Shown here piece by piece: positions 26,901 to 33,992 of a stretch of 64,000 nucleotides of DNA. The notes under the pieces were generated by a model. It worked only from the letters and a program-made list of their open reading frames with translations. It had not been told where the DNA came from and did not search any database. Origin of the DNA: Fluviicoccus sp. (lineage in GTDB: Bacteria > Pseudomonadota > Gammaproteobacteria > Pseudomonadales > Moraxellaceae); assembly GCF_030646115.1 (NCBI RefSeq), contig NZ_JAUSMX010000018.1:186001-250000 (forward strand), given 5' to 3'. The translations under genes were made by a program, and so were the position numbers. Each line of letters opens with the position of its first letter. Position 1 is the stretch's first letter.

Positions 26901-27072
26901 GGACGCGGCGACGGCGAACATCCCGATCATTGTCGTCACGGCAAAGCAGGTTACCGAAGACGATCGAAAGCGGCTCAATGGCGATGTCCTGAAGGTGATT
27001 GAGAAATCCGAGTTCAAACACGTCACCTTTGTTGAGGAAGTGAAACGGGCGATGTCCGGGAAGGTGAAATAA
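23917..27072 (+). CDS. Hybrid sensor histidine kinase (CHASE3-PAS-GAF-HisKA-HATPase-REC-REC)
   Basis: The 1051-residue protein has two membrane helices (about 10-30 and 185-205) around a CHASE3-like periplasmic domain, a PAS domain (about 225-345), a GAF-like domain (about 375-505), HisKA with MSHELRTPLNAIIGFSEVL (His about 546), a full HATPase (N-box NLLSNAVKFTP, GTGLGLAMV), and two C-terminal receivers: VVEEDD...LDIELPG...LQKP and VVDDD...LDLMMPE...VIEKSEF. There is no HPt domain, so phosphotransfer beyond the receivers would need a separate protein. It is encoded between its likely partners, the HD-GYP regulator and a single-domain receiver (1-base gap). Confidence 0.92.
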   Translation: MKKLTIENKLISGLFAALALLLISGGLMYRSLQRYIETSHEVTRTYQVLDALGDVRSGLREMESEQRSYLITSEGFTRNARAIEIGKIREILARVGALTADNPKQQLRSVTLAKLAEERIQLLDGIVTIYRNQGFDDARDTMKTGSSRSGMDVMLKHLKVMEDEERLLLMLRNDAVESNAVSAKLVGTLLVGLALAGLLLLWWRIRSEERQRQATETAVHESEFLKQILNLLPVGVIVTDASGKIIQINPAAREIWGVAHYADNSEPLAEYEGWWPETGKRLAADEWALARTLKTGETVRDELVDIRSSDGVRKTIYTSAMPIRNSAGRIVSGLTVNVDVTIFKRTEKLLRAAASFDETQGNAVALFSASFDRRKILDGLLALLAGRHPLPVSALYGFDEWSGRYHCEAAHGLGEDMPREFALGDGMLGQAAETGETTVLNCATLTLKTGVADFAPALVLMIPVSYQGRRIAVLVLAASRELDAGDRGFLDRLAVTLGVALDNLRQYDDLRALAEKLRANSEEIALKNHQLEEAGRMKSEFLANMSHELRTPLNAIIGFSEVLKDGLMGALSKQQSESVNDIFTSGIHLLSLINDILDLSKVEAGKMTLELEPLEPSALVQSGLQVVREKAMAHRLGLTSEVAEGLGDIWLDERKVKQIIYNLLSNAVKFTPEGGSVHVAARRVGRDVMPQGDFDHYLELTVRDTGIGISAEDQKQLFTPFTQIDSKLSRRYAGTGLGLAMVKRLAELHGGKVVLQSAPGAGSTFTVWLPWRLEGHALATGLTAAAPVRDVMAGVLTPLPVVAGIQPLALVVEEDDKAATLMRLQLENSGFRVVRTVTAESALELAVAECPDLITLDIELPGMNGWDFLEQLKQHPACASVPVVIVSIVADRIRGLSLGANQVLQKPVSSQELASALAALGFKEGERRTVLVVDDDPKAVQLLCAYLDPIGYRVLSAFGGQEGIEVARRQPPDLLVLDLMMPEISGFDVVEALKRDAATANIPIIVVTAKQVTEDDRKRLNGDVLKVIEKSEFKHVTFVEEVKRAMSGKVK

Positions 27073-27073
27073 G

Positions 27074-27433
27074 ATGGCGCGTATTCTGGTAGTTGAGGAC
27101 AACCCCGTGAACATGAAGCTGGCCGTTTTCCTGCTGGAGTCGGCCGGCCACGAAGTGCGGCAATCCATCGATGCCGAGGATGGCATCCGCGTGGCGCACG
27201 AGTGGCTTCCACAGCTGATTCTGATGGATGTGCAACTGCCCGGCATCAATGGCCTGAGTGCGACCCAGCTGCTGCGCAGTGACCCCGCCACGCAGGACAT
27301 TAGGATCATTGCGCTGACGGCCTTTGCCATGAGCGGCGACCGCGAGAAATTCAAGGCGGCCGGTTGTGACGGCTATATTGCCAAGCCGATCCGTTACCAG
27401 AACTTTCTGGAGGTGGTCGGGGGGTTTGTATAG
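27074..27433 (+). CDS. Single-domain response regulator (CheY/DivK-like)
   Basis: The 119-residue protein is a lone receiver with all phosphorylation residues: VEDNPVN (acidic pair), LILMDVQLPG (acceptor about D53), ALTAFAM, and IAKPI (Lys about 105). Wording is closest to the DivK-type receivers often found downstream of large hybrid kinases. It starts one base after the kinase stop, so it belongs to the same operon and is a probable phosphate sink or adaptor for it. Confidence 0.92.
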   Translation: MARILVVEDNPVNMKLAVFLLESAGHEVRQSIDAEDGIRVAHEWLPQLILMDVQLPGINGLSATQLLRSDPATQDIRIIALTAFAMSGDREKFKAAGCDGYIAKPIRYQNFLEVVGGFV

Positions 27434-27604
27434 CCACTCTTCATCACCCCCGGCTGCAAGCGCCGTTGCCGGGTTGAAAACCGCCGCTCGTCCTTGAAAA
27501 CAATCCGTTCGTCCCCCCGCCACGATTTCCTCATTTCCTCCACAATTGCTGCCATTTTGCAGGCGACACTGGGTTCATCGAAAGAACCGCGTGGAGCACT
27601 CATC

Positions 27605-27922
27605 ATGAACATGAAACTCATCACCCCGAACCTGCCCACCGACACGCCGCCCCGGCCACGTATCAGCACCCGCGACTGGTTTCCGGAAGCCAATCTGTTG
27701 CGGCGACTGGCGATCAGTGAAACCGGGTTCATTTTCGATCCGGTGAGCGGCCAAAGTTTTTCTACCGGCGAAACCGGTGTCGCGGTGCTGAAACTGGCCC
27801 GCGATACCGAATGGCTTGACGACTTGATTCAACAACTGTGCACGGAATACGACGGCAACCCCGGCCAGATTGAACGCGATCTGCAAGATTTTGCCGCCCG
27901 ATTGAAGGAGCTGATCAAATGA
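27605..27922 (+). CDS. PqqD family peptide-binding protein
   Basis: The 105-residue product has a PqqD-type domain in its last two thirds: FIFDPVSGQSFSTGETGVAVLKLARDTEWLDDLIQQL...DLQDFAARLKELI, which follows the family order (strand pair, NxTG-like turn, helices). PqqD domains bind the leader of a ribosomal peptide and present it to modifying enzymes. About 35 extra residues precede the domain (Pro-rich, then WFPEANLLRRLA). ATG 27605 follows GGAG; the frame is open to a TTG at 27494. It is first in a six-gene operon and its stop overlaps the ATP-grasp start. I see no precursor peptide gene next to it. Confidence 0.8.
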   Translation: MNMKLITPNLPTDTPPRPRISTRDWFPEANLLRRLAISETGFIFDPVSGQSFSTGETGVAVLKLARDTEWLDDLIQQLCTEYDGNPGQIERDLQDFAARLKELIK

Positions 27923-28968
27923 AACTGACCATTGCCGTGACCGGCATGAACGGTCGCGCCGACAACCCCGGCCCCGGCATCGCCGTGGCCCGCTGCCTGA
28001 AGGAAGCCGCCGGTTTCGAGGTGCGCATCGTCGGCCTGGGCTACGAGGCGCTGGACCCGGGCCTGTATCTGGACGACCTGATCGATGCCGCCTGGCTGCT
28101 GCCCTATCCCTCGCACGGGGAGGAAGCCTTCCTGGCGCGGCTGACCGCCATTCATGAAGAGGAGAAGATTGACGTCATCATTCCCTGCCTGGATGCCGAA
28201 CTGCCGGTGTTCGTGCGTATCGCCCCGGCGCTGTCCGACCTGGGCATCCGCCACTTCCTGCCCAGCCGCGACCAGCTGCTGCTGCGCGGCAAGGACCAGC
28301 TGCCTGCGCTGGCCGAACGCACCGGCCTGCTGGCTCCGGCCACCAAGGCCATCTACACCCCCGAGTTCTTCTATCAGGCCGAAGCCGCCGGATTCCGCTT
28401 CCCGCTGGTGGTGAAAGGCCTGTTCTATGACGCCAAGGTGGCCCACAACGCCGTCGACGCCATTGCCGCCTTCCACCATATCGCCCACGACTGGGGCATG
28501 CCGGTGCTGGTGCAGCAGTTCCTGACCGGGGAGGAAGTGAACCTGGCCGGGGTGGGTGACGGCAAGGGCGGTCTGGCCGGAGCGGTGATGATGAAGAAAC
28601 GCGCCCTGACCGAGAAGGGCAAGGCCTGGGCCGGGGTGTCGATTGATGACCCCGAACTGCTGGCCGCTGCGCAGAAACTATGCGAGGCCACGCACTGGCA
28701 AGGCGGCTTCGAGCTGGAAATGCTGTGTGATGCGGAAGGCCGCCATCACCTGATCGAGATCAACCCCCGCTTCCCGGCCTGGATCTATTTCTCCGCCGGG
28801 GTGGGCCGCAACCTGCCGGAGCAACTGGTGAAACTGGCGCTGGACCAGAAAGTGCCGCCGCTGCCGCCCGCTGAGGCGGGCATGATGTTCATCCGCTACG
28901 CCATGGAAGTCATGGTGCCGCTGTCGCAATTCGAAGCCGTCACCATGCACGCCCGGAGACTGTCATGA
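27919..28968 (+). CDS. ATP-grasp ligase (PylC/carbamoyl-phosphate-synthase-like)
   Basis: The 349-residue protein has an N-terminal Rossmann-like part (TIAVTGMNGRADNPGPGIAVARCL) and an ATP-grasp domain: FPLVVKGLFYDAKVAH (nucleotide-binding lysine), VLVQQFLTGEEVNLAGVGDG, GGFELEMLCDAEGRHHLIEINPRFPAWIY, the last carrying the metal-binding Glu and Asn. Such enzymes join a carboxylate, through an acyl-phosphate, to an amine or thiol. Overlaps of 4 bases with the PqqD gene before and the decarboxylase gene after imply a common pathway. Substrates cannot be inferred. Confidence 0.85.
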   Translation: MKLTIAVTGMNGRADNPGPGIAVARCLKEAAGFEVRIVGLGYEALDPGLYLDDLIDAAWLLPYPSHGEEAFLARLTAIHEEEKIDVIIPCLDAELPVFVRIAPALSDLGIRHFLPSRDQLLLRGKDQLPALAERTGLLAPATKAIYTPEFFYQAEAAGFRFPLVVKGLFYDAKVAHNAVDAIAAFHHIAHDWGMPVLVQQFLTGEEVNLAGVGDGKGGLAGAVMMKKRALTEKGKAWAGVSIDDPELLAAAQKLCEATHWQGGFELEMLCDAEGRHHLIEINPRFPAWIYFSAGVGRNLPEQLVKLALDQKVPPLPPAEAGMMFIRYAMEVMVPLSQFEAVTMHARRLS

Positions 28969-30344
28969 CTACCCTGAAACACTGGATCGCCCCCACCATC
29001 GTCCGTCACGGCGGCGCGGGACTCAACAAATTCGGCGGTGTCCGCCAGTCGCTGTACCTGGACGCCATTGACGGCGTGCCGGTCAGCCAGCTCATCGAGC
29101 GCTTCGGTTCGCCGCTGTTCGTGATGTCGGAAGCGCGCCTGCGCGAAACGGCCCGCCGCATGCGCCGCGCCTTCACCTCGCGCTATCCGAAGGTGCGCTT
29201 CGGCTGGTCATACAAGACCAACTACCTGAACGCGGTGTGCGGCATCCTGCACCAGGAAGGCTTCGAGGCGGAGGTGGTGTCGGGCTTCGAATACGAGAAA
29301 GCGCGGACGCTGGGGGTTCCCGGTCACCGCATCATCTTCAACGGCCCGCTGAAGACCCGCGAGGATCTGCAACGCGCCGTCAGCGAACGCGCCCAGATCC
29401 ATATTGACCATCTGGACGAATTGTACCTGCTGGAAGCGGTGGTTCGCGACGCCGGGCTGCGCGACTTCCCGGTCGCCATCCGCCTCAACTTCGATACCGG
29501 TTACAGCGAACCGTGGAGCCGCTTCGGCTTCAACCTGGAAACCGGCCAGGCCATGGACGCGGCCCGCCGCATCGCCAACAGTCCGTGGCTGCAACTGACG
29601 GGACTGCACAACCACATCGGCACCTACATTACCGACCCGCGCGCCTACAGCGCACAGGTGCGGATCATGGCGGGCTTTGTCACAGCGGTGGAAGCAGCCA
29701 CCGGCTGCACCATCCGCTTCCTTGACACCGGCGGCGGCTTTGCCTCGCGCAATTCACTGCAAGGCGTCTACCTGCCGCCGGAACAGGTGGTGCCGTCCAT
29801 CGAGCAGTACGCGGACGCCATCTGCAACACCCTGCATGAGTGCTTCCGCGACCGCGAGGCGCAAGGCAAGCCGCTGCCGGAACTGATCCTGGAGTCCGGG
29901 CGCGCGGTGGTGGATGAATCGGCCTGGCTGCTCAGCTCCGTGGTCGCCAACAAGCGGCTGGCGGACGGTCGGCGCGGACTGGTGGTGGATGCCGGGGTGA
30001 ACGTGCTGTTCACCGCCTTCTGGTACAACCACGACGTGCGCCTGACCAAGCCCGCCGAGGGGCTGCCGGAAGAAACCGTGATCTACGGCCCGATGTGCAT
30101 GAACATTGACGTGCTGCGCCAGTCGCTGAAGCTGCCGCCACTGTCGCCGGGCGAGGTGCTGGCCTTCTGGCCGGTGGGCGCCTACAACAATACCCAATGG
30201 ATGCAGTTCATTGCCTACCGCCCCGCCGTGGTGATGGTGCGCGAGAACGGCAGCGTTGATATCTTGCGGCGTCGGGAAAAGCTGCAGGACATCACCGATC
30301 TGGAAAGCCTGCCCGACGGGCTGCAGCCAAACTTCAAGGACTGA
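28965..30344 (+). CDS. PLP-dependent fold-III decarboxylase (LysA-like)
   Basis: The 459-residue protein is of the diaminopimelate/carboxynorspermidine/ornithine decarboxylase fold. The PLP lysine is in GWSYKTNYL (about K85); FLDTGGGFAS is the phosphate-binding loop; LILESGRAVV, YGPMCMNIDVL (catalytic-Cys loop) and the final GAYNNTQWM match LysA positions. It is not ordinary LysA: the N-terminal 30 residues and the substrate loop differ, and the context is not lysine synthesis. Related enzymes occur in siderophore clusters. It overlaps the ATP-grasp gene by 4 bases and is followed 4 bases later by the permease-peptidase gene. Confidence 0.85.
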   Translation: MTTLKHWIAPTIVRHGGAGLNKFGGVRQSLYLDAIDGVPVSQLIERFGSPLFVMSEARLRETARRMRRAFTSRYPKVRFGWSYKTNYLNAVCGILHQEGFEAEVVSGFEYEKARTLGVPGHRIIFNGPLKTREDLQRAVSERAQIHIDHLDELYLLEAVVRDAGLRDFPVAIRLNFDTGYSEPWSRFGFNLETGQAMDAARRIANSPWLQLTGLHNHIGTYITDPRAYSAQVRIMAGFVTAVEAATGCTIRFLDTGGGFASRNSLQGVYLPPEQVVPSIEQYADAICNTLHECFRDREAQGKPLPELILESGRAVVDESAWLLSSVVANKRLADGRRGLVVDAGVNVLFTAFWYNHDVRLTKPAEGLPEETVIYGPMCMNIDVLRQSLKLPPLSPGEVLAFWPVGAYNNTQWMQFIAYRPAVVMVRENGSVDILRRREKLQDITDLESLPDGLQPNFKD

Positions 30345-30348
30345 CGCC

Positions 30349-32454
30349 ATGCCCTTCCCCTCCCCGCTGCTGCGCGCGCTGGGCATGAGCTACGGCTGGA
30401 CGCTGCTGACCCCGTCGGCGGCGGCCGGCGGCCTGTTCCTGCTGGTGACGCTGCTGAATCCGGTACAGGGACTGGCGGGCCTGCTGGGCTGCCTCAGCGC
30501 CCTAGTCTGCGCCCGCTGGCAGCGTCAGGATGACAGCCTGCTGCCGGTGCACGGCTTCAACGGGCTGTTGACCGGGCTGCTGCTGGGCGGCATGCCGCTG
30601 GCCGTGGTCACTCTGGCGGCCTGTTCGGCGATGGGCGGGCTGCTGGCCTCGCTGCTGACGCAGCTGATTGGCGCGGCAACCTGGCCGCTGTTGCGGGTGC
30701 CGGTGCTGAGCCTGCCGTTCGTGGCGGCGGGCTGGTTGCTGATGCTGGCGCTGCACGGTCAGGCTGCCGCGGCCGTGACCCCGTTGCAGCCGTTGTTCGG
30801 CGGGGCCATGGACCGCTTCCTGACAACGCTGGGGTCCATCCTGATGCAGCCGCAACCGCTGGCGGGCCTGATGTTCCTGCTGTGCATCACCGTCGTCTCC
30901 CGATGGCTGGCGCTGATGGCGCTGCTGGGGTATCTGGTTTCAGCGCTGCCCGCCCTGCTGCCCGGTTTCCCCGGCCTCAGTCATTCCGCCGCCTTCAATG
31001 CCCTGCTGACCGCCATGGCGCTGGGCGGCCTGTTTGCCATCCCTGGTCCCGTCAGCCTGCTGCTGGCCGTCACCGGCAGCCTTTTGACCGTGCTGCTGGA
31101 TGCCGCCCTGAGCCGACTGACCGGTCTGGCGGGGCTGGTGCCGCTGTCGCTGCCCTTCGTGCTGACCACCGCGCTGGGACTGCACGCCGCTCGTCAGGCC
31201 GGACAACCCGGCGTCCACCCCGAACATCCCCGCATCCCGGAACGCACGCTGGAAAACCGGCACATGGAGGAAGCCCGTGTCGGCCGCAGCGGCACCCTGC
31301 CGCTGATGCTGCCGGTCAACGGTGACTGGGATATCTATCAGGGCTTTGACGGCGAGCATACCCATCAGGGCCCGTGGCGGCATGCCATCGATCTGATCGT
31401 CACCGAAGGCGGCCTCAGCTTCCACCACGACGGCAGTGACCTGAGCCACTACTACGCCTTCGGCCTGCCGGTCTTGTCACCATGCCATGGGCAGGTGGCC
31501 GGGCTGGTCAACGATATTCCGGACAACCTCCCCGGCGCCATGAACCTGGAACAGAACTGGGGCAATTACCTGCTGGTGCGGCTGGCCAGCGGCGTTTGCG
31601 TGCTGTTGGCGCACCTGCAGCAAGGCAGTATTAGCGTACAGCCCGGCGACTGGCTGAAACCCGGCGACCCGGTCGGGCTGTGCGGCAACTCCGGCCGCTC
31701 ACCGCAACCGCACCTGCACCTGTCGGTGGTGGAGTACGCCCATCCTGCGGCTAGTACGCTCCCCTTCCATCTCTGCGGCCTGAATCTGCTGGAGAACGGG
31801 GCGCGTCGCTTCGTGCTTAACCATATTCCGCAAACCGGCGACCGGCTGGAGAACGCCTGGGCGGGTCCGGTGCTGCCCCTGAGCCTGCAGCCCGGCCGCC
31901 AGCTGCACTTCACAGACGACTCCGGGCAGATTCATCCGCTCAATGTCCAGGCCACCCTCGACGGCCGCTTCCGCATCCAGGGCCGCCGCGCGCATGCACT
32001 GGCGGACAATACCCCGACGGTGCTGGCCTGCTACGGCCGTGACGGCGGCTTCGACCGTTTCCTGAACCTGTGGCTGCTGGCCGCCGGGTTCAGCCCCGCC
32101 TCGGAAAAAGTCAGCCAGTGGCAGGACCGGCCGCCACTGCGATTGCTGCCGCTGTCGCTGTGGCGCGGGCTGGCCTTCTGCTGCCCCGGACTGGTCAGCC
32201 TGCGCAGCGTTTACCAACGCGACTGGGACAACACCCGCGGGCAATGGCGGCAGTGCGGCGAACATCGCCTGTTCGGCCTGCCCCTGCTGCAAACCACGGC
32301 CTGGATTTCCCCCGCCTTGGGGCTGGTGCGGCTGGAGGCCCTTATGGGCCAACGGCAGTGGCTGTTCAACCTCACCCGCAGCGCCCGTCTGGGCGACACC
32401 GGCATTCCCGCCATCAGCCTTGACCTTCACACTCCGGCCGGAGAAACCCCATGA
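30349..32454 (+). CDS. Urea-transporter-like permease fused to M23 peptidase domain
   Basis: The 701-residue product begins with about 300 residues of membrane helices in two similar halves, marked by HGFNGLLTGLLLGG and HSAAFNALLTAMALGG, which are the twin pore motifs of the UT family. The second half has an M23 (LytM) fold: HAIDLIV supplies the HxxxD metal ligands (about 345) and PHLHLSV the HxH motif (about 460), then a beta-rich tail of about 200 residues. M23 domains cut or bind peptidoglycan cross-bridges in the periplasm. ATG 30349 follows AAGGA. The fusion could move a small product and act on the wall, but this is inference. Confidence 0.82.
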   Translation: MPFPSPLLRALGMSYGWTLLTPSAAAGGLFLLVTLLNPVQGLAGLLGCLSALVCARWQRQDDSLLPVHGFNGLLTGLLLGGMPLAVVTLAACSAMGGLLASLLTQLIGAATWPLLRVPVLSLPFVAAGWLLMLALHGQAAAAVTPLQPLFGGAMDRFLTTLGSILMQPQPLAGLMFLLCITVVSRWLALMALLGYLVSALPALLPGFPGLSHSAAFNALLTAMALGGLFAIPGPVSLLLAVTGSLLTVLLDAALSRLTGLAGLVPLSLPFVLTTALGLHAARQAGQPGVHPEHPRIPERTLENRHMEEARVGRSGTLPLMLPVNGDWDIYQGFDGEHTHQGPWRHAIDLIVTEGGLSFHHDGSDLSHYYAFGLPVLSPCHGQVAGLVNDIPDNLPGAMNLEQNWGNYLLVRLASGVCVLLAHLQQGSISVQPGDWLKPGDPVGLCGNSGRSPQPHLHLSVVEYAHPAASTLPFHLCGLNLLENGARRFVLNHIPQTGDRLENAWAGPVLPLSLQPGRQLHFTDDSGQIHPLNVQATLDGRFRIQGRRAHALADNTPTVLACYGRDGGFDRFLNLWLLAAGFSPASEKVSQWQDRPPLRLLPLSLWRGLAFCCPGLVSLRSVYQRDWDNTRGQWRQCGEHRLFGLPLLQTTAWISPALGLVRLEALMGQRQWLFNLTRSARLGDTGIPAISLDLHTPAGETP

Positions 32455-33308
32455 ACCTGAAACCCCTCGCCGCCGCCTTGTTGACGCTGCAAACCCTGCC
32501 CGCTTTAGCGGATGAAACCAAAAACAGCGCCAGCCTCGAGTTGACCGGCCTGCAATACCAGGGATCATCGTTACGCACCCAACTGCAGCAGCAGAAACTG
32601 AATCTGGGCCTGCAAGCCTCACCCGCCTTCGGCTTGAACCTGGGGCTGGGGGAAAGCACGGTGGATTACCAAAGTGCATCAAGCTTGAAGGAGCGCGGCC
32701 TGTCGCTGTCCGTGGGCGGTTTGTCAGCAACCCGGCAGTGGGCGTGGCGTCTGGGCGGCATCCGGCTGGACGACACCCAGACCGGCAATCCTGACCTCCG
32801 CACCCAAAGCCTTCAGGCCGGGCTGGGCTGGTGGCCAACGCCCGAGCGGTTGCTGGATGCCGGGTACAGCCGCACCCGGCTAGACAACGGCATCCTCATT
32901 GACCAGCTGACGCCGATGGTGGGCGGCAGCTTCAACCGGCAATACACCTGGCTGCAGTTGCGCGGTTATTTCCAGCAATTCAGCCAACCGTCGGAAGGCC
33001 TGGAGACCGCCGCCAGCGCCGAGCTGAAAGTGACGCAATGGCTGGACCCCGGCTCCGCCTTCAAGCCACGCACCCTGCAGGCCATGGTGCAGGGCGGCAA
33101 GCGACTGTATGGCGTCGATACCGATGCCGGTGAGCTCTACAGCCTGCCGTATATCCAGACAGCGTCCGCCTGGGCCGGAGCCGGTTGGCGGCTGGGGGAA
33201 CACGTGGACCTGACCGGGCTGGCCGGCGTCTCCAAGGCCCACAGCGTTTCGCTGGCCGACACCCTGAAATCGCGCTTTATCTATCTCAACCTGTCCACCC
33301 ATTGGTAA
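32451..33308 (+). CDS. Probable outer-membrane beta-barrel protein
   Basis: The 285-residue product has a signal peptide (to about residue 21, ALA-DE), then alternating hydrophobic/polar strands such as ASLELTGLQYQ, KLNLGLQASPAFGLNLGLG, GLSLSVGGLSA, WAWRLGGIRLD and a C-terminal aromatic residue (RFIYLNLSTHW), all features of outer-membrane barrels. It may be related to YaiO-type proteins, but I am not sure. Its ATG overlaps the stop of the permease-peptidase gene (ATGA), which places it in the PqqD operon. Confidence 0.75.
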   Translation: MNLKPLAAALLTLQTLPALADETKNSASLELTGLQYQGSSLRTQLQQQKLNLGLQASPAFGLNLGLGESTVDYQSASSLKERGLSLSVGGLSATRQWAWRLGGIRLDDTQTGNPDLRTQSLQAGLGWWPTPERLLDAGYSRTRLDNGILIDQLTPMVGGSFNRQYTWLQLRGYFQQFSQPSEGLETAASAELKVTQWLDPGSAFKPRTLQAMVQGGKRLYGVDTDAGELYSLPYIQTASAWAGAGWRLGEHVDLTGLAGVSKAHSVSLADTLKSRFIYLNLSTHW

Positions 33309-33325
33309 GAACGGAGTACCCGACC

Positions 33326-33931
33326 ATGAACCCCAAAATCACCTTGCTGCCCATTTTGTTCGGCGTGCTGCTGGCCACAACGGCCCATGCCGGAGAAGCC
33401 GACTGGGCCAAATCCTACCAGCAGGAAAGCACCGGCAAGAACGCCGAAGCACTGGCCGCCCTGGAGGCCATCGACAAGGACGAAGACACGCACCTGATGA
33501 TGTTGCGGCGCGGCTGGCTGAACTATCAGCTGGGCCGCCATGATGAATCGCTCAAGTCCTATACCGCCGCCGTCAACCGCTACCCGCGTTCCGTGGAAGC
33601 CCTGCTGGGACAAACCCTGCCGCTGCTGGCCACCCGGCGCTGGGACGAAGCCGCTGCGCAAGCCCGCAAGGCGCTGGAGACTGCTCCCTGGAACTACACC
33701 GCCGCCACCCGGCTGATGGTGGCGCTGGAAGCGAAGAAGGACTGGAAGGAACTAGCGAAACTGAGCGGCGACATGGCTGAGCGCTTCCCCTCCGACGCCA
33801 CGGTGCGGGTGTATCTGGCGCGGGCGGAAACTGCCCTGGGCTGGAAGAATGAAGCCGCCGGCAGTTGGCAGGAGGTCCTGAACCGCGTGCCGGGGCATAT
33901 TGAGGCCAAAAAGAACCTGGGACGCCCCTGA
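33326..33931 (+). CDS. Periplasmic TPR protein
   Basis: The 201-residue product has a signal peptide (cleavage likely at THA-GE, about residue 23) and four to five degenerate tetratricopeptide units, e.g. LRRGWLNYQLGRHDESLKSYTAAVNRYP and AAAQARKALETAPWNYTAATRLMVAL. Such proteins usually hold an outer-membrane or exported complex together. ATG 33326 follows CGGAG and lies 17 bases after the barrel gene, so it is the last gene of the six-gene operon. No intrinsic terminator with a T-tract is visible after it. Confidence 0.82.
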   Translation: MNPKITLLPILFGVLLATTAHAGEADWAKSYQQESTGKNAEALAALEAIDKDEDTHLMMLRRGWLNYQLGRHDESLKSYTAAVNRYPRSVEALLGQTLPLLATRRWDEAAAQARKALETAPWNYTAATRLMVALEAKKDWKELAKLSGDMAERFPSDATVRVYLARAETALGWKNEAAGSWQEVLNRVPGHIEAKKNLGRP

Positions 33932-33992
33932 ACTATCCAGGGCATCAGGTCAAACCGTCTGGGAGGAAGACTCGCCCGGACCGGGCGTCAGC

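Noticed and set aside
30502-30855. Gln/Arg-rich minus-strand frames opposite the permease gene
   Set aside because: Antisense to a hydrophobic membrane segment; composition is the mirror of Leu/Ala/Val codons.
33932-33992. GCCCGGACCGGGC hairpin after the TPR gene as a terminator
   Set aside because: The stem is short and no T-tract follows on either strand.
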